From Paracoccaceae bacterium (lineage in GTDB: Bacteria; Pseudomonadota; Alphaproteobacteria; Rhodobacterales; Rhodobacteraceae), in assembly GCA_026982515.1 (NCBI GenBank), contig JALSGY010000360.1, positions 1 through 13,839 on the forward strand: a stretch of DNA of 13,839 nt. The letters are read 5' to 3'. Under the pieces are notes generated by a model that had not been told where the DNA came from, searched no databases, and saw nothing but the letters and a program-made list of their open reading frames with translations. Shown here in pieces: positions 6,692 to 12,803 of this stretch; position 1 is the stretch's first letter; every line of letters begins with the position of its first letter. A program made the translations under genes and the position numbers.

Positions 6692-8047
6692 TCAGACATT
6701 GAGCAGGAGGTGCTCGCGTTCCCACGGGCTGATGACCTGCAGGAACTGGTTGTTCTCGTTCTTCTTCACCGCCGCGTAAACCCTGCAGAACTCGGGGCCG
6801 AGGATTTCCCGGATGGCGTCGTCGGCCTCGAACAGCGCCAGCGCCTCGCCGAGGTTGCCGGGGATGCCCTCGCCCAGGGCGAAGGCGTTGCCGGTGAACG
6901 CCTCGCGCGGCAGACGCCCTTCGCGCAGGCCCAGCAGCCCGCAGGCCAGCGAGGCGGCGATCCCGAGATAGGGGTTGACGTCCATGCCCGGCAGGCGGTT
7001 TTCCACCCGGCGCGCCTCGGGGCCCGAGATCGGCACCCTCAGCCCGGTGGTGCGGTTGTCGCGGCCCCATTCCAGGTTGATGGGGGCGGCGAAATCGGGC
7101 ACGTAGCGGCGGTAGCTGTTCACGTAGGGCGCAAGGATGGCGATCACCGAGGGCAGGTGGTTCTGCAGCCCGGCGATGAAATGCGCAAAGGCTTCCGTTT
7201 CGCGCCCTTGCGAATCGCTGAAGATGTTCTTTCCATCTTCCGAAGAGACCACCGAATGGTGGATGTGCATGGCGCTTCCCGGCTCGTCCTGGATCGGCTT
7301 GGCCATGAAGGTGGCGAAACAGTCGTGGCGCAGGGCGGCCTCGCGGATCAGCCGCTTGAAATAGAAGATTTCGTCGGCGAGGCGCACCGGGTCGCCGTGG
7401 CGCAGGTTCATCTCGATCTGCCCGGCCCCGCCCTCCTGCAGGATGCCGTCGATCTCCAGGCCCTGGGCCTCGGCGAAATCGTAGATGTCGTCGATCACCG
7501 GGCCGTATTCGTCCACCGCCGAAACCGAGTAGGCCTGGCGCTGGGCCGCGCGCCGGCCGGTGCGGCCCACCGGGGGCACCACCGGCTGGTTGGGATCGGT
7601 GTTGCGGGCCACCAGGAAGAACTCCATCTCGGGGGCCACGATCGGCCGCAGGCCCTGTTCCTCGTACAGGGCCACCACCCGCCTGAGCACGTTGCGCGGC
7701 GCGATGGGCACCGGCTGGCCGTCCCGGTCGTTGACGTCGTGAATGACCTGCAGGGTGCGATCGGCCGTCCAGGGCGCGGCGGTGGTGGTGGCGAAATCGG
7801 GGACGAGCACCATGTCGGGCTCGGTGTAGAGCTCTCCTTCGGGGTAGGCCCAGTCGCCGGTGATGGTCTGCAGGAAGATCGAGTTGGGCAGGTAGAAATG
7901 CGACTGGCCGGAGAATTTCGCCGCCGGCATGGCCTTGCCGCGGGCAATCCCGGCCAGATCCGGAACGATGCACTCGATTTCGTCGGGGCGGTGCCCGCCG
8001 AGGTAGTCCAGCGCGGGGCGGGGCAGTTTCGCCAGAAATTCGTCCAT
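6692..8047 (-). CDS. Glutamine synthetase family protein, PuuA-like (gamma-glutamyl-amine ligase)
   Basis: This ATP-dependent ligase should join the gamma-carboxyl of glutamate to ammonia or, more likely, to an organic amine. The whole length (451 residues) lines up by eye with E. coli gamma-glutamylputrescine synthetase PuuA, including SYRR, FMAKP, YSV and NPYL segments. Metal/ATP and catalytic motifs are present: PEMEFF (Glu140, Glu142), QEGGAGQIEMN (Glu205, Glu212), GSAMHIHHS (His261), NRTTGLRVP and the arginine-rich ARRVENR. At the place where GlnA carries the adenylylated tyrosine motif NLYDLP this protein has NAFALGEG without a tyrosine. It is therefore not the ordinary assimilatory enzyme and should not be controlled by GlnE. 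The ATG at 8047 has AGGAGG six bases upstream, the best ribosome binding site of the operon. Being last but one in an importer operon, it probably acts on the imported amine or on a product of it. Confidence 0.88.
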   Translation of the reverse strand: MDEFLAKLPRPALDYLGGHRPDEIECIVPDLAGIARGKAMPAAKFSGQSHFYLPNSIFLQTITGDWAYPEGELYTEPDMVLVPDFATTTAAPWTADRTLQVIHDVNDRDGQPVPIAPRNVLRRVVALYEEQGLRPIVAPEMEFFLVARNTDPNQPVVPPVGRTGRRAAQRQAYSVSAVDEYGPVIDDIYDFAEAQGLEIDGILQEGGAGQIEMNLRHGDPVRLADEIFYFKRLIREAALRHDCFATFMAKPIQDEPGSAMHIHHSVVSSEDGKNIFSDSQGRETEAFAHFIAGLQNHLPSVIAILAPYVNSYRRYVPDFAAPINLEWGRDNRTTGLRVPISGPEARRVENRLPGMDVNPYLGIAASLACGLLGLREGRLPREAFTGNAFALGEGIPGNLGEALALFEADDAIREILGPEFCRVYAAVKKNENNQFLQVISPWEREHLLLNV

Positions 8048-8107
8048 CGCTATCCTCCTGCGCTCAGAATGCAGAAATTTTGCCGCCGGGCAATGTTGCG
8101 CAGGGCT

Positions 8108-8130
8108 GGCCGGTGCGGGCCCGCCCGGCC
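8108..8130. repeat. GC-rich hairpin between permease 2 and the PuuA-like ligase gene
   Basis: GGCCGG (8108-8113) and CCGGCC (8125-8130) flank a second perfect palindrome GCGGGCCCGC (8115-8124), so two alternative stable hairpins are possible in the minus-strand message. It lies 17 bases after the permease stop and about 60 bases before the ligase start. No T-run follows, so it is more likely an intercistronic stabiliser or attenuating structure than a full terminator. Confidence 0.4.
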
Positions 8131-8146
8131 GTCTTTCGGCTTGCCG

Positions 8147-8989
8147 TCAGCGGATGTAGTTGGGCCGAAAGCGCAGCATCTGGCGCCGCTCCTGCGGCAG
8201 GTGGCGGTTGAGACGGCGGTTGATCAGCCCGAAGACGGCGATGATTGCAAGGGTCAGCAGGATGAAATAGCCGGCCAGAATCGGGTAGGGGATGAAGGGG
8301 TTGAAGGTCTTGTCGGCGAAGTAGTTGGCGTAATAGAGCGCATCCCCCTTCTGCTGCCAGGCGGGAAAGCCCGAGAAATAGACCAGCGTGGTGGCGTGAA
8401 ACAGGAAGATGGCCTCGTTGGTGTAGGCCGGCCAGGCCAGGCGCAGCATGGTGGGCCAGACGATGCGCCGGAATTTCCGCCAGCCGGTAAGCCCGTAGGC
8501 ATCGGCCGCCTCGATGTCGCCCTGGGGCACCGCGCGCAACGCGCCGTAGAAGATCTCGCCCGAATAGGCGGCGGTATTGAGAAACAGCACGATCAGCGCC
8601 CCCAGCCAGGCCCGCGTCAGCCAGCGGGTCTCGGCGGTGATCTCGACGAAGCCGAGGTTGATGTCGATCCCCATCTTGGGCAGCAGCACGAAGGCCTCGT
8701 AGAAGAGGAAGAACTGGATGAACAGCGGCGAGCCGCGGAAGACGAAGATGAACCACTGCGCCGGCTTGCGCAGCAGCGCGTTGCGCGCGCCCCGCGCCAG
8801 CGCCACGGCGGTGGCCAGGAAGAAGCCGAAGAACAGCGCCAGGGCGCCGAAATAGATGTTCCAGATCAGCCCCGAGCCGATCAGGGTAAACTGTTCGCAC
8901 AGCGTGATGTCCGCGCGCGGCAGCAGCCTCTCGCCGATGCCGATGGAGCGCAGGGCGTAATCGCGTATGGTTTCCAGGCAGCTGTTCAT
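8147..8989 (-). CDS. Polar amino acid ABC transporter permease (HisM-like), second permease
   Basis: This inner-membrane subunit forms half of the importer channel. It has 280 residues with about five predicted membrane segments, for example IYFGALALFFGFFLATAVAL (45-64), WFIFVFRGSPLFIQFFLFYE (79-98), LGALIVLFLNTAAY (129-142) and ILAGYFILLTLAIIAVFGL (237-255). The cytoplasmic EAA loop that docks on the ATPase is clear at about 160-179 (EAADAYGLTG to RRIVWP). The start is ATG at 8989, whose first bases overlap the stop codon of the other permease (ATGA overlap, 8986-8989). This indicates translational coupling and decides against a longer upstream start. It is longer than HisM of enteric bacteria (under 240 residues), with extra N-terminal residues before the first membrane span. 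Confidence 0.9.
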   Translation of the reverse strand: MNSCLETIRDYALRSIGIGERLLPRADITLCEQFTLIGSGLIWNIYFGALALFFGFFLATAVALARGARNALLRKPAQWFIFVFRGSPLFIQFFLFYEAFVLLPKMGIDINLGFVEITAETRWLTRAWLGALIVLFLNTAAYSGEIFYGALRAVPQGDIEAADAYGLTGWRKFRRIVWPTMLRLAWPAYTNEAIFLFHATTLVYFSGFPAWQQKGDALYYANYFADKTFNPFIPYPILAGYFILLTLAIIAVFGLINRRLNRHLPQERRQMLRFRPNYIR

Positions 8990-9867
8990 CCGGCGCCCTT
9001 CCTGAGGGCCTGCCCGCCCAGCGTGGCCTGCCCGTGCGACAGCCGCGCCGTGATCCGCCCGAGCACGATTTCCGAGACCCGCGTAAGCCCGAGGTAGAAC
9101 ACCAGCAGCGCCAGGAAATACCACAGCCGCCAGTCCGGGTGGGGGTAGCTGTAGGCCGAGGTCTTGGCCCCGCCCAGCTCGCGCGCCCAGTAGACGATGT
9201 CCTCGACGCCAAGCAGGAACAAAAGCGGCGTGGCCTTGATCAGGATCATCCACAGGTTCGACAGCCCCGGCAGTGCATAGATCCACATCTGCGGCACGGT
9301 GATGCGCCAGAAGGCCTGCCGGTGGGTCATGCCGTAGGCCTCGGCGGTTTCCACCTGGGCGCGCGGCACGGCGCGCATCGCACCAAAGAGGACATTCGCC
9401 GCAAAGGCGCCGAAGACGATGGAGAAGGTAAGGACCGCCAGCGTGAAGCCGTAGGCTTCATGCACCCACTGGGCGGCGTTCGACAGGGGCATCTTGGCCT
9501 GCGCGCAGACGACGAAATCGTTGCCCTGGCGGATCGGCTGCTCCCAGTCGGGGCATCTGATCTTGTGGCGCAGCCATTCGATGCCCTGATCCAGGGCGAT
9601 CACGAAGAACATGAAGAAGGCGATGTCGGGCACCCCGCGCACCACCGCCGTATAGCCCTTGCCGAACCAGCGCAGCGGCGCGAAACGCGCGCGCGCCGCC
9701 ATCGCCCCGCCGAAGCCGAAGGCAAGCGCGACCGGCGCGGTGACCAGCAGAAGCAGCAGGACCACCAGGAAGGAGCCGTAGAAGGCCATGTGCTTGCCCG
9801 TGGTCAGGTAGCAGGCAAACCATTCCAGCTGCGGCAGGCTGGCGGGATCGGTGCAGAAGGAGAACAT
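8986..9867 (-). CDS. Polar amino acid ABC transporter permease (HisQ-like), first permease
   Basis: This is the partner channel subunit of the importer. It has 293 residues with membrane spans near 28-52, 71-95, 140-165, 200-228 and 248-268. The EAA loop is at about 173-194 (ETAEAYGMTH to WRITVPQ). It is clearly longer than HisQ (about 230 residues). The extra length lies mainly in a hydrophilic segment at about 97-136 between the second and third main spans, predicted on the periplasmic side, with Cys105 and Cys121. Its stop overlaps the start of the second permease by four bases. The ATG at 9867 has no good Shine-Dalgarno sequence and lies just behind a strong hairpin, so its translation is probably lower than that of the binding protein. 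Confidence 0.9.
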   Translation of the reverse strand: MFSFCTDPASLPQLEWFACYLTTGKHMAFYGSFLVVLLLLLVTAPVALAFGFGGAMAARARFAPLRWFGKGYTAVVRGVPDIAFFMFFVIALDQGIEWLRHKIRCPDWEQPIRQGNDFVVCAQAKMPLSNAAQWVHEAYGFTLAVLTFSIVFGAFAANVLFGAMRAVPRAQVETAEAYGMTHRQAFWRITVPQMWIYALPGLSNLWMILIKATPLLFLLGVEDIVYWARELGGAKTSAYSYPHPDWRLWYFLALLVFYLGLTRVSEIVLGRITARLSHGQATLGGQALRKGAG

Positions 9868-9882
9868 CGGCGCGGCCGGTGG

Positions 9883-9907
9883 GGGCGGGGCCCGGCCGGC
9901 CCCGCCC
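9883..9907. repeat. Strong GC hairpin between the binding-protein and permease genes
   Basis: GGGCGGGGC (9883-9891) and GCCCCGCCC (9899-9907) form a perfect 9-bp, all-GC stem over a 7-base loop. It starts 8 bases after the binding-protein stop codon in the minus-strand message and has no T-run. Such structures behind binding-protein genes often protect the upstream message from 3' decay, so more binding protein than permease is made. The role is inferred from position. Confidence 0.55.
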
Positions 9908-9915
9908 GTGTTGCC

Positions 9916-10641
9916 TCAGAAGGTCGCGGCGTCTTCGCCGAACCACTTCCGGATCAGCGCGTTCAGCGTGCCGTCCGCCTTCATCGAGGAGATGGCCTGG
10001 TTGAACTTCTCCTTCAGCTCGGTGTCGCTTTCGCGGACCCCCATGCCGACGCCGCCGCCAAGCGGCACCGGATCGCCGGCAAAGACCAGCATGCCGCCCG
10101 ATTCGGCGACGATCGGATCGAGGTAGGACTTGTCGGCCAGCACCGCGTCGGCTTCGCCGTTCTTGACTGCGGCGATGGTCTCGTCGGGGGTGGCGAATTC
10201 CACCAGCGTGGCGCCGGTCTCGGCGATGTAGGCGGCCTGGATGGTGCCGGTCTGGGCCGCGATCACCCCGCCCTTGAGATCCACGTCGGGCGAGAGCGCG
10301 ACATAGGCCGAGGGCTCGGGCGGCAGGTATTCCTGGGTGAAGTCGATCACCTCGTCGCGCTCGGGCGTGATCGACATGCCGGCGATGATGGTGTCGTAGT
10401 TGCCGCTCACCAGGTTGGGGATGATCGAATCCCAGTCATTGGTGACCCACTCGCAGGTCAGGCCGGCGCGCTTGCACAGCTCGTCGCCGAGTTCGCGCTC
10501 GAAGCCGTCCACCTCGCCGTTGTCGTTGATGAAGTTGTAGGGCGGATAGGCGCCCTCGGTACCCATGCGGACGGTTTCCTGGGCCAGGGCAAGGCCGGCC
10601 GAAAGGGCCAGGGCGGTGGTGGCGATAATGAATTTTCTCAT
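9916..10641 (-). CDS. Periplasmic amino acid-binding protein of the ABC importer (SBP family 3)
   Basis: This protein captures the substrate in the periplasm and delivers it to the permease pair. It has 241 residues. A Sec signal peptide covers about 1-20 (MRKF, hydrophobic core, ALA cleavage before Gln21). The mature part shows the family 3 (HisJ/ArgT/LAO type) pattern: VRMGTEGAYPPYNFIND, a GFERELGDELCKRAGLTCEW segment whose two cysteines probably form the disulfide known in HisJ, then WDSIIPNLVSGNYDTIIAGMSITPER and FTQEYLPPEPSAYVAL. There is no lipobox, so it is soluble in the periplasm. The ATG at 10641 has AAGGGAG about eight bases upstream. Closest in type to basic amino acid, opine or octopine binders, but the ligand cannot be read from the sequence. 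Confidence 0.92.
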   Translation of the reverse strand: MRKFIIATTALALSAGLALAQETVRMGTEGAYPPYNFINDNGEVDGFERELGDELCKRAGLTCEWVTNDWDSIIPNLVSGNYDTIIAGMSITPERDEVIDFTQEYLPPEPSAYVALSPDVDLKGGVIAAQTGTIQAAYIAETGATLVEFATPDETIAAVKNGEADAVLADKSYLDPIVAESGGMLVFAGDPVPLGGGVGMGVRESDTELKEKFNQAISSMKADGTLNALIRKWFGEDAATF

Positions 10642-10680
10642 GGCTTTCTCCCTTTTGCATTGCTTTGAAGTCGCGCGGTT

Positions 10681-11460
10681 TCAGGCTGCAACGGTTGCGC
10701 TGAGGAATTGTTGCAGCCGTTTCGATTGCGGACGGTTGAAAAGCTCCTCCGGCGGGCCTTCCTCCTCGATGCGGCCCTTGTGCAGGAAGACCACATGTTC
10801 CGAGACATCCGCCGCCAGCCGCATGTCATGGGTGACGAGGATCATGGTGCGCCCCTCTGCGGCCAGGTCCTTGATGACGCGCACCACCTCCTGCTCCAGC
10901 TCCGGGTCCAGCGCCGAGGTGGGCTCGTCGAACAGCAGCGCCCTGGGCTCCATGCACAGGGCGCGGGCGATGGCGGCGCGCTGCTGCTGGCCGCCCGAAA
11001 GCTGCGCCGGCCAGGCATCGGCCTTGTCGCCGATGCCGACCTTTTCCAGGTAGCCCCGCGCGGCGCGCTCCACCTCCGCCCTGTCGCGGCCCAGCACCGT
11101 GACCGGCGCCTCCATGACGTTTTGCAGGATGGTCATGTGGGACCACAGGTTGAACTGCTGGAAGACCATCGACAGGTTGGTGCGGATGCGCGTCACCTGC
11201 GCCGGATCGGCCGGGGTGCGGTGCGCGCCGACGCCGCGCCAGCGGATCGGCTCGCCCTCGAACAGGATCTCGCCCTCGTGGCTGTTCTCCAGCAGGTTGG
11301 TGCAGCGCAGCAGCGTGGACTTGCCGGAGCCCGAAGAGCCGATCAGCGAGATCACGAGCCCGCGCGGCGCGCTCATGCTGACCCCCTTGAGAACCTCGAG
11401 GTTCCCGAAGGACTTGTGGAGATTCCTGATCTCGATGACCGGCGGTGGCGTATCTGTCAC
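10681..11460 (-). CDS. Polar amino acid ABC transporter ATP-binding protein (HisP/ArtP-like)
   Basis: This cytoplasmic ATPase drives the importer. From GTG at 11460 the product has 259 residues, close to HisP. Walker A is GSSGSGKS at 41-48, the Q-loop glutamine is about 101 (MVFQQFNLWSHM), the signature LSGGQQQR is at 154-161, Walker B LLFDEP at 175-180, and the switch histidine is 211 in VTHD. The GVGAHRTPADPAQVTRIRTN insert (about 76-95) is typical of the amino acid importer ATPases. The start is uncertain. No ATG lies in frame near the conserved beginning (VIEIRNLHKSFG), and the GTG has no Shine-Dalgarno at normal distance; the nearest, AGGGAA, is about 24 bases upstream. It is the first gene of the six-gene group, 39 bases before the binding-protein gene. 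Confidence 0.92.
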   Translation of the reverse strand: MTDTPPPVIEIRNLHKSFGNLEVLKGVSMSAPRGLVISLIGSSGSGKSTLLRCTNLLENSHEGEILFEGEPIRWRGVGAHRTPADPAQVTRIRTNLSMVFQQFNLWSHMTILQNVMEAPVTVLGRDRAEVERAARGYLEKVGIGDKADAWPAQLSGGQQQRAAIARALCMEPRALLFDEPTSALDPELEQEVVRVIKDLAAEGRTMILVTHDMRLAADVSEHVVFLHKGRIEEEGPPEELFNRPQSKRLQQFLSATVAA

Positions 11461-11572
11461 GAGCAGCGTTTCGGTTGTTTCCCTGATGATGCAGTAGGGC
11501 CAATTTTTTCTGCCATTGCAACGATCTTTCGCGCCGTTACGTCGCGGCAGCCGGGCCGCGGCAGGCCGGCGC
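11461..11572 (-). promoter_or_regulatory. Leader and likely promoter region of the importer operon
   Basis: This 112-base spacer between the TerB-like gene and the ATPase gene should hold the operon promoter. On the minus strand TTGCAA (11521-11516) could be a -35, with only weak -10 candidates about 17-19 bases on (CCTACT/CTACTG around 11498-11492). A T/A-rich GAAAAAATTGG stretch lies between them. No clear LysR or NtrC palindrome was found. The region is a reasonable place for the promoter, but the exact elements are not established. Confidence 0.35.
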
Positions 11573-12016
11573 TCATCCCGGCCTCTTCTGGGCGCGCCGG
11601 CGGGCAAGGTTGCTGTCGCGGTCGTTGACCCCCAGAAGCCTGGCCGTCAGGCGCAGAAGCGCATCCTCCTCCTGGTCGCGCGTTCCGTCGGCCAGGACCA
11701 CCTCCCACAGCGCCTCGACCACGCTCTCGCGGTCCTCGTAGGGCACCGCGTCCTTGATCGCCCGGGTGAAGCGCACGGTATCGGGGGCCCGGGCCTCGAG
11801 CTCTTCGGCCTGGTGCAGCAGCTCGGCGGCGCGGGCCGGCGAGAGCGCGTAACGGGCGGACAGGATGCGCATGATGCGGGCCTTTTCCTCCGCGGCATAA
11901 TCGCCGTCGGAACGGGCCACCCGCACCAGCAGCGCCGCCAGCGCCAGGCGGGCATCGGAATCGGGCAGCGGGGCGGGCGCGGGCTGGGACAGCCGCTTGA
12001 GAAGATCTCCGAACAT
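11573..12016 (-). CDS. TerB-like (tellurite resistance TerB family) protein
   Basis: This is a 147-residue, mostly helical cytoplasmic protein. It has the TerB/DjlA-type core: ALAALLVRVARSDGDYAAEEKARIM (about 27-51), with an acidic D-G-D-x4-E motif. A second acidic motif, LADGTRDQEEDALL (about 107-120), sits in the second half. Paired acidic motifs of this kind bind divalent metal in TerB structures. Despite the family name, stand-alone TerB-like proteins in alphaproteobacteria are not shown to give tellurite resistance, and no other ter genes (terA, C, D, E or Z) are seen here. The ATG at 12016 has only a weak AGGATC directly before it. It follows the exported-protein gene by 81 bases on the same strand. 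The function is unknown; the family call is fairly sure. Confidence 0.8.
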   Translation of the reverse strand: MFGDLLKRLSQPAPAPLPDSDARLALAALLVRVARSDGDYAAEEKARIMRILSARYALSPARAAELLHQAEELEARAPDTVRFTRAIKDAVPYEDRESVVEALWEVVLADGTRDQEEDALLRLTARLLGVNDRDSNLARRRAQKRPG

Positions 12017-12030
12017 GATCCTGATATAAT

Positions 12031-12047
12031 CGGCCCGTGCGGGGCCG
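12031..12047 (-). terminator. Possible weak terminator hairpin ahead of the TerB-like gene
   Basis: CGGCCC (12031-12036) and GGGCCG (12042-12047) pair over the 5-base loop GTGCG. On the minus strand the stem is followed by ATTATATC, only a poor T-run. It could partly end the pyrG transcript before the TerB-like gene or simply be a leader hairpin. The call is weak. Confidence 0.25.
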
Positions 12048-12097
12048 GAAAGGGCGAAAAGGGAAGGATCGCACTGCCGTGACCGCCCGCCGCGCGC

Positions 12098-12802
12098 TCA
12101 GCCCAGCAGCAGCGGCAGGCTGTAGATGATGTCGTCGATCGCGATGCCGCCGGGATCGGTGTTCTCGATGGTGATCCCGGCGATGTCGGGGGCACTGCCG
12201 GCGGTGCGGAAGCCGAACTCGTTGATCCCTTCGTGCAGTTTCGCCTCGAGTCTGCCCAGCGCCCTTCCCGCGCGGTCGTAGAAGGTGAAGATCACCCGCC
12301 CGGTGCCGGTGCGGTTGCCCAGCGGGCTGGGGTAGCCGGAGTGCACCCGCACCCCCACCGCCCGCTGGCCGCTGTCGAACAGCAGCGCCACCGCCCCCTC
12401 GCCGCGCGCCGTGAGGCGGGGAAAGCCGTCCGCCCCCAGCGGAAACAGCGCGTTGGAACCGAAGCCGCGGTGGAAGGCCACCGAGAGGTTGCGCCGCTGC
12501 GACCCGGTGCGCAGCCGCAAAGGCGCGGCGGGGGTGCCGGAGAGCCGCTCGCGCGGGCCCTCGGCCACCGCCTGCTGGCCGGCGAAACGTTCGCCGATCC
12601 ACAGCCCTCTCTCGCGGTAGGGGGCATCGAGGTTGAAGCCCGGCTCGCGCCTGGGGGGGAGGCGCTCGAAATCGGCGCGCTCACCCAGCTGCACCATCAG
12701 CTGGCGGTAGTCGGCCGCGACGACCTGCTGGGCCGCGGCCGGGGCGGCCAGGGCGAGCCAGGCGGCCAGCGCCAGCAGCCCGCGTGCCCGCCACCGGCGC
12801 AT
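12098..12802 (-). CDS. Exported protein of unknown function
   Basis: I do not recognise this 234-residue protein. It begins with a Sec signal peptide (MRRWRARG, hydrophobic core to about 22, AAA cleavage before Gln25). The rest is beta-strand-rich, and the second half alternates short hydrophobic strands and turns (AVALLFDSGQRAVGVRV, GRVIFTFYDRAGRALG). It ends with the pattern PDIAGITIENTDPGGIAIDDIIY. This last pattern resembles the beta-sandwich domains of exported PEP-CTERM-type proteins, but no C-terminal sorting signal or membrane anchor is present. It has no cysteines. The ATG at 12802 starts one base after the pyrG stop codon, so the gene is probably co-transcribed and translationally coupled with pyrG, although a link to CTP synthesis is not obvious. 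The reading frame, signal peptide and spacing support a real gene. Confidence 0.75.
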   Translation of the reverse strand: MRRWRARGLLALAAWLALAAPAAAQQVVAADYRQLMVQLGERADFERLPPRREPGFNLDAPYRERGLWIGERFAGQQAVAEGPRERLSGTPAAPLRLRTGSQRRNLSVAFHRGFGSNALFPLGADGFPRLTARGEGAVALLFDSGQRAVGVRVHSGYPSPLGNRTGTGRVIFTFYDRAGRALGRLEAKLHEGINEFGFRTAGSAPDIAGITIENTDPGGIAIDDIIYSLPLLLG

Positions 12803-12803
12803 C

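Noticed and set aside
6569..9097. Very long plus-strand open frame antisense to the ligase and permease genes
   Set aside because: It spans two well-supported genes and their spacer and has a low-complexity Gly/Arg/His/Gln composition; it is an effect of base composition.
9034..10668. Long plus-strand open frame antisense to permease 1 and the binding protein
   Set aside because: Same kind of shadow; the minus strand holds a signal peptide, an EAA loop and family motifs.
11497..11515. Possible sigma-54 promoter (TGGCAG, A-run, TTGGC on the minus strand) ahead of the importer operon
   Set aside because: The gap between the two elements is one base too long and both key elements deviate, so it does not meet the -24/-12 rule.
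11461..11607. Longer ATPase starting at an ATG inside the TerB-like gene
   Set aside because: The added residues are Arg/Ala-rich, unlike any importer ATPase, and overlap the end of the TerB-like coding sequence.
12025..12030. Perfect TATAAT on the plus strand
   Set aside because: No -35 at a suitable distance and no plus-strand gene follows it.
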